Source: Hysterangium stoloniferum (taxonomy: Eukaryota > Basidiomycota > Agaricomycetes > Hysterangiales > Hysterangiaceae). From it: a stretch of DNA of 64,000 nucleotides. Where the stretch lies: positions 62,001-126,000 of the forward strand of contig WHVD01000035.1 of the NCBI GenBank assembly GCA_015178975.1, written 5' to 3'. Positions 31,113-43,053 of this stretch are shown here, piece after piece. The notes below the pieces were generated by a model, which worked only from the letters and a program-made list of their open reading frames with translations, had not been told where the DNA came from and ran no database searches. The position numbers and the translations under genes were made by a program. The stretch's first letter is position 1. The number at the start of each line of letters is the position of its first letter.

Positions 31113-31889
31113 AAGACACAGACACATGATCCACAAACACATTGACTCTTTCCTAGTTGACCCATCCCACCATGTCTCCCTCTCCTGGATCCCCGGCCAC
31201 AAGGGATTCCAAGGCAATGAAGAGGCCGACTTCCTCGCAAAAGAAGCTGTTACCCACCCCCCCATCATCCGCTCCTCTGTCTCCTGGGCCCTGGAACATG
31301 CCAAGTCCCGCTCCCTAAACCTTTGGTGACAAGACTGGCTCTGCCTTTCCCACACCAACCAAGCTGCCATCGCGCTCCACAAACCCCCTGCTGTGAAACT
31401 CTCAAAGTTCCACAAGGAATATGGTAGTCCCCGCCATGTCCACACACATGTCATCCAGGCCATCTTGGGCCACGGCTTCTTTGGCACCTACTACCAACAT
31501 TTCCTCCCCAACCTCCCCACCTCCTGTCCCTGTGGCACAGAAGACATCCAGTCCCGCCTCCACATACTTTCCGAGTGCCCCCTTCATGAGGAGCACCGCC
31601 ACACCCTCTGCACTGCCTCTCAAGACCTATCACTCCCCATTATCCTCAGCACCTACAAGGGCCTTGAAGCCCTAGCTGAGTTCATCGCCACCTCTGATGC
31701 TTTCCAGAAAGCATAACCAGCCCACCATCCCTGCTCTTCCCTGCCCTACATTCAACCCTCTTGCCCATACCAAACAGCTACATACACATCTTGCTGCCCC
31801 CACCTACCATTAGGGTACTTTTCTCCCAACCGCTATGTATCTTAGTTATGCGACGCGGTATATAAATGTATTAAAAAAAAAAAAAAAAA
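31113..31889 (+). pseudogene. 5'-truncated LINE: RNase H and C-terminal region, poly(A) tail
   Basis: One frame from 31126 to 31716 is open except for TGA at 31327-31329. It encodes an RNase H C-terminal motif (SWIPGHKGFQGNEEADFLA), then HVIQAILGHGFFGTYY and a CPCG...RLHILSECP knuckle followed by HEEHR, typical of RNase H-containing non-LTR elements of fungi. The 3' UTR ends in ATGTATT plus A17 (31873-31889). The reverse transcriptase and endonuclease are absent, so this is a dead, 5'-truncated copy. It begins directly after the poly(A) of an older copy. The TGA could derive from CGA by C to T change. Confidence 0.75.
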
Positions 31890-32095
31890 CACAGGCGTGT
31901 GTAGCCAGGACAGCGACATTACGGTAAATGGCGAAAAATAACCCAGGACTAACCGGTGCAAGGGTGAAGCACAAACGGCTACCGGAAGATAGTGTTTATG
32001 TAAAATAACAAAAGCCTTGTCACCGCTGTCCTATTCTGTGTTTAAGCTGTACTGAAGAGCTGTAGGTGGCTATTCAGGGTTCAATCTTCCCATGC
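31890..32095. other. Non-coding spacer
   Basis: Short stretch between LINE and duplicated unit. Nothing recognised. Confidence 0.3.
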
Positions 32096-32104
32096 CAAGC
32101 GGAA

Positions 32105-32245
32105 GGTTGTGTATTATCTGCGGTTCTGCCTGAGTACGTTGTGTATTATCTACGGTTTTTTTGCCTGAGTACGTTGTGTATTATCTGCGTTCTGCCTGAG
32201 TACGTTGTGTATTATCTGCGGTTCTGCCTGAGTACGTTGTCATGG
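32105..32245. repeat. Minisatellite, 32-38 bp unit, in the 5' flank
   Basis: Four units of GTTGTGTATTATCTGCGGTT plus CTGCCTGAGTAC lie in tandem. The other flank copies (8030, 33065) have this sequence once, so the array arose by local expansion. Confidence 0.75.
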
Positions 32246-32647
32246 ATGGTTGCTATCTGCGGTTCTACCTCAATACGTTTTCGAGGGCGCCGACTCTCGT
32301 CAGTGTCGATGCTTCTATCCGCCATTTCTACTGTCAAAATATTTGAAATGATTACGGTGAGCTCCTTTGTCCGCTGGAACGTTGGGCTGGTTGCGACTAG
32401 CATGACAGATCTAGATTTGTCTGCCCCTTGTCTCTTTCTCATTGTTCTTTCACTACACTGGGCCCATGGGAATGATGCTATGACGATCTCATGTCGGATC
32501 TGTTACATATTCTGATGAGTCGAACATGAGTGAGTATGGCAAATGGAGCCATCTATAACAAACTGTATTACAGGATCTAATTGGAAATACATTCATCACC
32601 AACCAGAATCTTAAATCAAGAACTCCGGGTCGGTAAAAGTACAATTA

Positions 32648-32848
32648 GTGGGACCACACGTGTACCAAGCATGCATCGACCGACCTGGGGGTCATATGAA
32701 GGTAGTAAAACTGCCTGCCCCTCGCGATGTGAGATTAATTTTTCGATGTGTTCTTGTAGCCTCAACGAATTGGTTTCAAATGCTTAGTAGTAACTTGAGC
32801 TCTCTCAACGCCCCAAAAATAAGCGAGCTGAGCTTCGAGAGAAGTTGA
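32648..32848 (+). CDS. Small conserved flank ORF, second copy (66 aa), uncertain
   Basis: Same as the ORF at 7608-7808, with a few replacements. See that entry for the doubts. Confidence 0.22.
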   Translation: MGPHVYQACIDRPGGHMKVVKLPAPRDVRLIFRCVLVASTNWFQMLSSNLSSLNAPKISELSFERS

Positions 32849-33513
32849 TGGGAGCCAGTCATATATAGAATGGGGCGAAGCATCGATAAATTGAAAAATG
32901 CCACAGCGGTTACATTTGTGAGTCAAAAAAAAGAATGCACATGGTTATGATAAGGACCCGAGCCACGGTTAGAACCAGATGGAAATGGAGCGTGACTCGA
33001 ACTGCAGGAAAACATGACTTTCGCGTGGTTCAGGCTCCAATCTTCCCATAATAGGCGGGTGGATGTGTATAATCTGCGTTTCTGCCTAAATATGTGTTCA
33101 TGGGCGCCGGCTCTCATCTAGTGAGCTCATCTCTAAGGCTGGAGCAAGCACAACGGCTAGCGTATATGCCCACCGAAAAATAAAGAGCAATTAGGCAGCC
33201 AATTCCTTACTAGTAATGGCTCCGGTATGGACAACCAAATACTATTTCTTCCTCTTTCCCCTAGAATTGAATTAGTCATTGGTTTTGACAATAAGGATCA
33301 TGCGGGGTGTTTCCCGATATTGGAACACAGCTCGTTCTCGAAGTATGCATTCAACATGCCGATCTACTTCTCACCGAAGTCTCAGGTTGACACATCCCAT
33401 AATGGAATATCTGAACGACACGTGTTTCACACGCACTGCCCTAGCTTCTCGTGTTCAATGACGAAATCTTAAATAGGCAATTCTTCGATTTCATAATACA
33501 ACACCTGAGGGGG

Positions 33514-33519
33514 TATAAA
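33514..33519 (+). promoter_or_regulatory. TATA box of family gene A'
   Basis: TATAAA lies 59 nt upstream of the ATG at 33578, in the same context as gene A. Confidence 0.6.
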
Positions 33520-33577
33520 TCAGCGTGCATGCCTTCCACAATCATTGTTTTCCCTCGTCTTCTAAGTGTACTCCGGA

Positions 33578-36080
33578 ATGTCCGCCCAGAAACAGACATT
33601 ATCGTATCAAACCTGTAGCAACCAATCCGTGTTGGGTTCCACCCCCTCTCAGGTTGATGTTGTAACGTAGGCTCGTTTCAATCATCTACCATGATTCACA
33701 TTTTTTACTGTCGTTTCACTCGCAGGCTGGGTGACATCGCTTTGTACGAAGAATTCTCTCCAAATACTGCCCAACCCGAAGAAAGTGGCTTGTAAGTCTC
33801 AATTTAACAAAAACGTATAAGTCTTAGAAGATATTTTCAGACCGTATTTCGACTTCGGCTTTGGGGATACCTTTCCTCAGGTGGTAGACTGGAATATCAA
33901 CGGGTATCTGTTGCGCTCTATTAGATTACTGTCATTCTCATATCACTATATAGTCAATCAATGGGAGAGTCGAGTTCCGTAATGGACTCTAGTGTTTTAG
34001 GCGGGAGTTACCCAAACCCTTCGCCTGAAACAGGTTCACCGTTCGATTTCATTCCATCGACATCTCATCCGTTGATGTGAGGTTCATCGCGTACAAATTT
34101 GAAGTTGGACTAAACCTGTACAGTGCTCTGACAGACCTCTCCCATTCTCCAACACCCGAGGTGTCGTCTCCCACCAGGTGCGTCTAGCTATTTGTATCAT
34201 TACTGCATTTCTTTTCCTGACACCACATTGAAGTTACTTAGGATGGTCGTCTCATATTTCACCGGGCGTCGGTGGTCAGTATTAGCCTACGAGAAGCATT
34301 GGTGGCCCACAATCTAGGATGACGGGTGAGTATTGTGACTTGGGTCCCGGTGCTAGTCATTGTGATAGGTATTCCTGCATTCGAACCTGCCGTATTTACC
34401 ATTTGACTGAATTTTGAAGTTCTTCGTTGGAAACTCACTGTGACCGCGAGTGTGAGCCTTCAACAGGAGTTGACGACGTGTCTGGTTTCCCCTATGGAGT
34501 AAATGACCATTCACACCATAACCAGGCACCGGGAAGCGGCTATTCGCACCATGGGGGATATTCTGAGCGACATTTAGGTAGCTCTATATCCAAAAGGTCG
34601 TCAAAAGTACGATTCAATCCAATGGAGAAATACGATTTTCACCAAAGGTGAGTTTATGTTTCGCAATGGCTGCTGAATCCCTCTCAGAATTATTCTCCAG
34701 ATCAGCACGAGCTATAATAAGTGCTATCCGTACGGCTGGGCCCGGGCCATCTGCACCCGAGCCATCTGCACATCCGAGTCGACCGATTGGGCCAGATCGC
34801 ATACATCCGGGGAATTTCAACATCCCTCACATGGGATACAAGAGTTGGTCCGGTAATGAGTAAGCCCTATCTTGAAAATTTTGTTTGATCATTCACTCAC
34901 GGGTCTCTAGTTCGGCGATACCTCATCCCCAGCAAAGCCATCCTGCTTCCATGGAACATATTCAACCAGGAGGAAATTATCCGTCGATGTCGCAGTTGGC
35001 ATATCAAGAGTTTGTATTGCCTGTGACATCGAACTGGTACGTGTGTTCTCACTCACAATGAATGCATGCTTATTATCTCTTCATGTTTGCTAGTAGTGAC
35101 GGAGGAAGTTCAGGATCATGGACCCGGTCTCTGTTTCCGGATAGTCAACCGGTTATACACGCAGGAAGCCGAAATATGTTGTATGTACTGTACTGGTAGC
35201 TCGTTATTACAGCTTCATTGAAATTTCACAGCTCAATCCCACATGAGACGCAAAATGATGCGTCATCTGAATCATGGGAGGTATCGGCTAATATTTTGGT
35301 CGACGGAGTATTGTATGTGTTTTATAAACAAATATCTAATAACCAGTATCTAACCCTATGTCCGACAGCAATACATCCGCCGGCCAACAAACATTTTATG
35401 AAGATCTCGGACCATCGCTGGAAGAAGAAATGCGTCTCACCGGCGACAGTGAGAGAATCAACATTTGCGAGCCAGGCGGAAGAGCGTCTGCAGAGCATCT
35501 TTCGATCCTACAGTGTCCAAGTTCGTTTTACCAACCAACACAACCATTGTTCCCAGTTCCATCCTACTCACTTCCCCCCATCTCGTCTGAATCCCTATTG
35601 TCTTCTTCGCCTACACGGAGAAGAGGTGCAGCACCAGGGCCTTTGCTGCCTTGCCCTTGGGGCATGCTGTACGCAACGAACGGCAAGGAAGACCGCTGCT
35701 CACTCAGTGAGAGCATGGTGGACAGATATAGAGTGCTGGAGCATTGGGCGCGGCAGCATGTCGCTAACGAGGTGTTCGCAATCCGTCGAAAGATCATCGA
35801 AATGAAAGATGCGAGCATCGTGAACACCCAATGGAAACTGGAGACTGCCGTTCTTCATCTAGGGCTCTGTCCGAATCCCAAGTGCGACACTGAAAGCCCT
35901 ATGACAGTAGGGGACACTAGGTCAAACCTAAGACAGCAGCATATAAGCAACCACCCGAGCTGCGAGGATTTTTTTGACCAGAGCGTCGGGAAGAGGGAGA
36001 AAGGAAAAGCCGGAAGGCGGGAAATATATGGGAATAGGGAGATGGGGAGGCTTTTGGGTTATGTGTCGCCCAAATTTTGA
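33578..36080 (+). CDS. Family gene A': 12-exon two-zinc-finger protein (640 aa)
   Basis: Exons: 33578-33666, 33726-33791, 33841-33903, 33954-34076, 34124-34177, 34234-34368, 34420-34647, 34701-34859, 34911-35036, 35094-35180, 35232-35312, 35369-36080; 1923 nt in total, no internal stop. All introns are phase 2. Exon lengths equal those of A; intron 1 is one base shorter. It is the segmental-duplication partner of A, with scattered substitutions (for example the finger 2 region reads CPNPKC instead of CPNPEC, leaving both cysteines). Both C2H2-like fingers and the basic tail are intact. The intron 3 acceptor is TATAG rather than TACAG, still a valid AG. Function as for A: a nuclear, possibly DNA-binding role is inferred only. 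Confidence 0.7.
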
Positions 36081-37129
36081 AGGAAGGATGCCAGCTGGTT
36101 GACAAAGGATTGTTCAAAGTTCCTTGATGCACCAAAACTATTTCTCCTTCGATGGAAAGGAGCGACTCCCAGCCGGCACTGACAGTGCCTAGACGCGTGG
36201 CAAATGCGGTACACTCCGATCTAGGCGCCGAAGGCTCTTATCTTTAGAATGGCTCCATGCTTAGATCGCATGTATATGAACGTTCTGTGGTCATTATTTC
36301 TACGGAGATATCGTTTATGGAAAGAATAGGCCTCGTCTCCCAATGCACACCCGACCCTTCCCTATGGGGGCTCAGCTTTCTTTCCATATGACCTCAAGTG
36401 CATTTCCCCGAAGCTGATGAGTGTTCTAACTGATGGACCATCGGTTATCGCATCACTATTCAGTCGTTGTGACTGCTTTGTGGAATGACCAATGGTCACT
36501 GAGGACTGTTAGGTTCGCGACACGATTCGCACAGAAGGAAATCCGTACCTATAGTGTTTTCCTTCAGCTAACTTTTTGAAAATAATATCCAAACTCTCTA
36601 ATTCCATGAACATCGGCTAAGCTGCATCGTCATCACGGTTGTTTGTCTTCTTTGGCATATATTTCGGAATTCCCCCGAGGACGGTCCCTCCGAGTCGGGC
36701 ACATGAATCCGGCGAAACTCCTCACCGCCAAAATTCGACCGATTGTCAAAGTCGATATTTATTAATAATATAATTTCTTGACGACATTCAGTTCTCTCTA
36801 TGTGACCCCGTTCACGATATGGTTCTCAGGAGATACGTGTCCCTTTGTATTTCCATTATTAATGACATAGAACCCACTTCTCAGTCATTTTATTTCTTTC
36901 GCTGTCGCACTTACAGTATCCGTACAATCACAAAAAATACATCTCTGCCTGCTACATCCATCTTAGCCATGTCTCACCTGTGTTAAGAAATGAAATCGGT
37001 TATTATGCTGAACTGTGTTATCGCATTCTCAACTCGGGGAGTCGGAGGACAGGGACACCTTCTGTGTGTTGCAGCCATACCAATAGTGCAACAAGTGTAC
37101 TGAGTGGTATGACCATGGCTTTGATCTCA
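36081..37129 (+). other. 3' flank of gene A'
   Basis: Non-coding and conserved with the A flank up to about 36700, then diverging from it. The short ORF at 36980-37183 lies in the widespread 3' flank block and shows no family motif. Confidence 0.55.
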
Positions 37130-38340
37130 GAAATAAGTTCTGGTTGTGTCTTTGCTTACTTGGGGTATTACAGCAATCGATGAGACTATCCGATTACTAT
37201 TCCACTTGTTTCATAAGTACGAAAAGCCAAGCCAATGACAAAAAGAGCAAGAATTTGGTACGATAATGCTGAGACGTTGAATGGAAGCTGCAATGTTGAT
37301 GCTTCTATCCGCCATTTCTATGGTCAAAATATTTGAAATTATTACTGGGAACTCCTTTGTCCCCTGAAACGTTGGGCTGGTTGCGACTAGCATGACAGAT
37401 CTAGATTTTGTCTGCCCCTTGTCTCTTTCTCATTGTTCTTTCACTACACTGGGCCCATGGGAATGATGCTATGACGATCTCATGTCGGATCTGTTACATA
37501 TTCTGATGAGTCGAACATGAGTGAGTATGGCAAATGTAACCATCTATAACAAACTGTATTACAGGATCTAACTGGAAATATATTCATCACCAACCAGAAT
37601 CATAAATGAAAAATTCGGTCCCACTCATTGTACTTTTACCGACCCCACACGTGTACCAAGCATGCATTGACCGACCTGGGGTACATATGAAGGCAGTAAA
37701 ACTGCCTGCCCCTCGCAATGTGAGATTATTTTTTCGATGTGTTCTTGTAGCCTCAACTAATTGGTTTCAAATGCTTAGTAGTAACTTGAGCTCTCTCATC
37801 GCCCCAAAAATAAGCGAGCTGAGCCCCGAGAGAAGTTGATGGGAGCAAGTCATATGTAGAATGGGGCGAAGCATAGATAAATTGAAAAATGCCACAGCGG
37901 TTACGTTTATGAGTCAAAGAGAAGAATGCACATGGTTCTGATAAGGAAATGAGCCACGGTTTAGAACCAGATGGAAATGGAGCGTGACTCGAACTGCAGG
38001 AAAACATGACTTTCGCGTGGTTCAGGCTCCAATCTTCCCATAATAGGCGGGCGGCTGTGTATAATCTGCGTTTCTACCTCTATTAGTTGCAAATGCTCTC
38101 TAATGTGTTTATGGGGCGCCGGCTCTTGTCTAGTGAGCTCATCTCCGAGACTGGAGCAAGGACAACAACTAACGTATATGCCCACTGAAAAATAAAGAAC
38201 AATTAGGCAGCCAATTCCTTATTAGTATTGGCTCCGGTATGGACAAGCAAACACTATTTCTTCCTCTTTCCCCTAGAATTGAATTAGTCATTTGTTTCTG
38301 ATAATAAGGATCATGCGGGGTGTTTCCCGATATTGGAACA
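37130..38340 (+). other. Third copy of the family 5' flank, upstream of B'
   Basis: This aligns with 7098-8540 and 32290-33350. The equivalent of this block is missing before gene B in copy 1. It contains the third small-ORF copy (37606-37839) and a 29-bp inversion at about 37617-37645. Confidence 0.6.
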
Positions 38341-38360
38341 CAGCTCGTTCTCTAAGTATG

Positions 38361-38536
38361 TGAAAGGCTGCTGTCTAATGCAGCCTTACATTGGCATCGG
38401 TCCAGACGTTGATAGGACCAAACTGTATTCCTCGAGAACGGCGAGTACGATACACGATGATGACGGTAAGTAAAACGATATGACTATGCGCGTCTGTGAT
38501 AACGTAATCAGTATGTGGTAAGCCACCAGGCTTACA
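38361..38536 (-). mobile_element. 176-bp LTR-like element with terminal hairpins
   Basis: It begins TGAAAGGCTG, ends AGGCTTACA, and is flanked by GTATG (38356-38360 and 38537-38541). The paralogous positions at 12401-12405 and in gene A's flank have a single GTATG and no insert. Each end folds: AGGCTGC/GCAGCCT at 38365-38387 and GTAAGCC/GGCTTAC at 38519-38536. Read on the minus strand, its start TGTAAGCCTGG matches the element at 50670, so the two form a family. Confidence 0.7.
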
Positions 38537-38733
38537 GTATGCATTCAACATGCCGGTCTACTTCCCCAGGCCCAAGTTGCCGAAGTCTCAGGTTGACACA
38601 TCCCCATAATGGACTATCTGAACGACACGTGTTTCACACGCACCGCAGGATCGATGAGTCCTAGTTTCTCGTGTTCAATGACGAAATCTTAAATAGGCAA
38701 TTCTTCAATTTGATAATACAACACCTGAAGGGG

Positions 38734-38739
38734 TATAAA
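38734..38739 (+). promoter_or_regulatory. TATA box of family gene B'
   Basis: TATAAA lies 89 nt upstream of the ATG at 38828, matching gene B. Confidence 0.6.
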
Positions 38740-38827
38740 TCAGTGCCATCCACGATCATTATCTTTTAACTATACAAGGGCCTCGTCCATTGAACGTGGC
38801 CTGTTGTCCTTCTAAGTGTACTCCAGA

Positions 38828-41405
38828 ATGTCCGTCCAGAAACACACATTATCGTATCCAACGTCTATGAACCAATCCGTGATGGGTTCCAGCCCCTCTC
38901 AGGTTGATGTTTCAACGTACCCTCGTTTCAATCATCTACCGTGATTCACATTTATTCATTGTTGTGTCATTCGCAGGCTGGGTGACATCGCTTTGTGGGA
39001 GGAGTTTTCTTCAAATGCTGTTTACCCCGAAGAAAACGCCTCAAATCATATTTGCCATCCCGTACACGGGACGGCTTCCTACGCGCGACATAGTGCCATG
39101 TAAGTCTCAGTTTATCATAAACATATAAATCTTAGAAGATATTTTCAGACCGGATTTCGACTTCGCCTTTGAGGATACCTTTCCTCAGGTGGTGGACTGG
39201 AATATCAACGGGTACCTGTTGCGCTCTATTAGATAACTGTCATATCTCATTTCACTATACAGTAAATCAATGGGAGAGTCAAGTTCGGTAATGGACTCCA
39301 GTGTTTTAGGCGGGAGTTACCCAAATCCTTCGCCTGCAACGAGTTTACCGTTCGAACTCATTGCATCGACATCTCGTCCGTTGATGTGAGGTTCATCGCG
39401 TACAAATTTAAACTTGGACTAAACCTGCACAGTGCTCTGACAGACCTCTCCCATTCTCCAACATCCGAGGTGTCGTCTCCCACCAGGTGCGTCTAGCTAT
39501 CTGTATCATTACTACATTTCATGACACCACATTACAGTTACTTAGGATGGTCGTCTCATATTTCACCGGGCGTCGGTGGTAAGGATCACCCTACGAGAAG
39601 CATTGATGGCTCACAATCTATGACGACAGGCAATACTGACTTGGGTCCCTGCGCTAGTCATTGTGATAGGTATGCCTGCATTCGAACCTACTGTATTTAC
39701 CCTTTGACTGGATTTCGAAGTTCTTTGTTGGGAACTCACCGTGAACGCGAGTGTGAGCCGTCAACAGGAGTTGACGACGTGTCTAGTTTCTCCTATGGAG
39801 TAAATGGCAATTCACATAACCAGGCACCGGGAGGTGGCTACTCACACCATGGGGGACATACTAAGCGACATTTAGGTAGCTCTACGTTCCATAGGTCGTC
39901 GAAAATTCAATTCGATCCAATGGAGAAATACGGTTACCGGCAAGGGTGAGTTTATGTTTCGCAATGGCTGCTGAATCCCGCTCAGAATTATTGTTCAGAT
40001 CAGCACGAGCTATAATAAGTGCTACCCGGACATCCTGGCCTGGGCCCGAGCCATCTGGACATGCGAGTCGGCCAATTGGGCCAGATCGCATACATCCGGG
40101 GAATTTTAACTCCCCTCTCATGGGATGCAACAGTTGGTACGGTAATGAGTAAGCCCTATCTTGAAAATTTTGTTTGATCGTTCACTCATGGATCTCTAGT
40201 CCGGCGGTACCTCATCCCCGCGGGAGCCATCCTGCTTCGGCGGAGCATATTCAACCGGGAGGAAATTATCCGTCGATGTCGCAGTTGGCATATCAAGAGT
40301 TTGTATTGCCTATGACATCGAACTGGTACGTGTGTTCTCGCTCACAATGGATGGATGCTTATTATTTCTTCGTGTTTGCTAGTAGTGACGGAGGAAGTTC
40401 AGGATCATGGACCCAGTCTCTGTCTCCGGATAGTCAACCGGTTATACACGCAGGAAGCCGAAATATGTTGTATGTACTTTACTGCTAACTCGTTATTACA
40501 GTTTCATCGAAATTTCACAGCTCAATCCCACATGAGACGCAAAATGATGCATCATCTGGATCATGGAAGGTATCGGCTAATGATTTGGTCGACGGAGTAT
40601 TGTATGTGTTTTATAAACAAATATCTAATAACCAGTATCTAACCCTATATCCGACAGCAATACATCCGCCGGCCAACACAATAATTTTCAAGATCTCGGA
40701 CCATCGCTGGAAGAAGAAATGCGTCTCACCGGCGACAGTGAGAGAATCAACATTTGCGAGCCAGGCGGAAGAGCGTCTGCAGAGCATCTCTTGATCCTAC
40801 AGTGTCCGAGTTCGCTTTACGAACAACCACAACCACAACAGAAACCCCAACCGTCACAACCAACACAACCATCATTCCCAGTTCCATCCTCCTCACCTTC
40901 CCCCATCTCATCTGAATCCCTGTTGTCTTCTTCACCTACGCGGAGAAGAGGTGCAGCGCCAGGGCCTTTGCTTCCTTGCCCTTGGGGCATGCTGTACGGA
41001 ATGAACGGCGAGGAATACCGCTGTTCGTTCAGTGAAAGCACGGTGAATAACGGCAGAGTACTGGAGCATTGGGCGCGGCACCATGTCGCTAACGAGGTGT
41101 TCGCAATCCGTCGAAAGATCATCAAAATGACACATGCGAACATCGTGAAGACCCAATGGAGGCTGGAGACTGCCCTTCTGCATCTAGGGCTCTGCCCGAA
41201 TCCCGAGTGTGACACAGAAAGCCCGATGAGAGTATGGTACAATAGATCAAAAGAAAGAAAGCGGCATATAACGAAACACCCAAGCTGCGAGAAATTTTTT
41301 GGCCATAGCTTCGGGAAGAAGGAGAAAGGAAAAGTCGGGGGGCGGAAACAATATGGGAATGTGAAGTTGGGGATGCTTTTGGGTTATGTCTCGCCCACTT
41401 CTTGA
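38828..41405 (+). CDS. Family gene B': 12-exon two-zinc-finger protein (666 aa)
   Basis: Exons: 38828-38916, 38977-39099, 39149-39211, 39263-39385, 39433-39486, 39538-39669, 39721-39945, 39999-40148, 40200-40325, 40383-40469, 40521-40601, 40658-41405; total 2001 nt, no internal stop. It is the duplicate of B with all exon lengths equal; intron 2 is one base longer than in B, a change tolerated only because it is intronic. Differences from B are few and mostly single bases. Fingers (C-x14-C-x14-H-x4-H and C-x4-C-x18-H-x3-H) and tail are intact. A nuclear regulatory role is inferred from these alone. Confidence 0.7.
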
Positions 41406-42590
41406 AGGAAGGATGCCAGCTGGTTGACGGAGGACTGTTCGAAGTTCCTTGACGCACCAAAACTATTTCTTCTTTTTTAGAAAATCGCTAGAAACATAAT
41501 TTAAAACGTATAGCCGGTCTCACTATAGCCATCGATGGAAAGGAACGACTCCCAGCCGGCACTGACAGTGCCTAGACGCGTGGCAGATGCGGTACACTTT
41601 GCTTTAGGCGCCGCAGGCTCTTATCTTTAGAATGGGTCCATACTTAGATCGCATGTACATGAACGTTCTGTGGTCATTATTTCTACGAAGATATCGTTAA
41701 TGGAAAGAATAGGCCTCGTCTCCCGATGCACAGCCGACCCTTCCCCATTGGGGGCTCAGCTTTCTTTCCATATGACCTCAAGTGCATTTCCCCGAAGCTG
41801 ATGAGTGTTCTAACTCATGAACCATCGGTTATCGCATCACTATTCAGTCGTTGTGACTGTTTTGTGGCATGACCGATGGTCACTGAGGATTGTTAGGTTC
41901 GTGACACGACTTGCACAGAAGGAAATCCGTACCTATAGTGTTTTCCTTCATATAACTTTAAGAAAATAATATACAAACTCTCTAATTCCATGAACATCGG
42001 TTACGCTGCATCGTCATCACGGTTGTTTGTCTTCTTTGGCATATATTTCGGAATTCCCCCGAGGACGGTCCCTCCGAGTCGGGCACATGAATCCCCCGGC
42101 GAGACTCCTCGTTGTCGGGATCCGGCCAGTTGCCGAAGTCGATAATTATTAATAAGATAATTTCTTGATGACATTCAAATCTCTCTTTGTGACCCCGCTC
42201 ACTATATGGTTCTCAGGAGGTACGAGTCCGTTGTATTTACATTATGAATGTCATAGAACCCACTTCTCAGTCACTTTATTGCGTTCACTGTCGCACTTAC
42301 GGGACACATACAGCACTAAAAAATAGATTTCTCCCTGCTACATTCATCTTGCCCATATCTTATCCGTTTTATTAAATAAATTCAGTTATTATGCTGAACT
42401 GTCTATCGCATTCTCACTCGGAGGACAGGGACACTGTGTGTTGCAGCAATACCGACAGTGCAGCAACAAGTATATTGGGAGGCATGACTAAAGCTTTGAT
42501 GGTTACACAATAGGTATATATATTATTTAAGACGATTTGGTATTTAATTGAGAAAACGGGATGCCATCACACTACTGATTATGGCTTGTG
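41406..42590 (+). other. 3' flank of gene B'
   Basis: Near-identical to 15268-16450. No gene. Confidence 0.6.
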
Positions 42591-42719
42591 CTAACTATAA
42601 TTGACACTTGGTATGTACCTTTTAATCACATGATGCATGCTAATATAGTACCTGATCCACTCATTCACATCTGTCACTCACACAAGAGCTCAACAGCTCT
42701 CCACTATTCCTTGTATTCC

Positions 42720-42960
42720 ATTGTTAAGCTTGGGGCTTATGGGCAAAAATCCAGGGAAAACCTGAAAATGTTCTGGGGAAGGGTAGGACTTGGCTTCAGC
42801 TTATCTGCTATACCCTCACATGATTGTTGGGTCTTAACTTCAGACAGAGGGGGACAAGTAACCTGGGGAGTCTGAGAATATGCAATGAGTTAGAGTTGGG
42901 AGACCCAGGGGCTCTGATAATATGCTATACACCAAAGTTGGGAGACCTGGGGCCTCTGAG
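42720..42960 (-). repeat. Decayed Gypsy-type LTR, duplicate copy
   Basis: Duplicate of 16585-16910, carried along by the segmental duplication. The core is near 42783. Confidence 0.5.
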
Positions 42961-43053
42961 CTAGGTACCAAGCAGGTAATTAGGTGGATGGTAGGTGAGT
43001 ACTAAGTTGATATTCTGATCAGATTGTAAGTACAAATAAATCCTAGACTATAT

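Larger units (their letters stand above)
32290..33577 (+). other. 5' flanking region of family gene A'
   Basis: Nearly identical to 7268-8789, except that it lacks the insertion at 8093-8326 (single CTAGT near 33120). It includes the small ORF at 32648-32848 and the promoter of A'. Confidence 0.65.
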
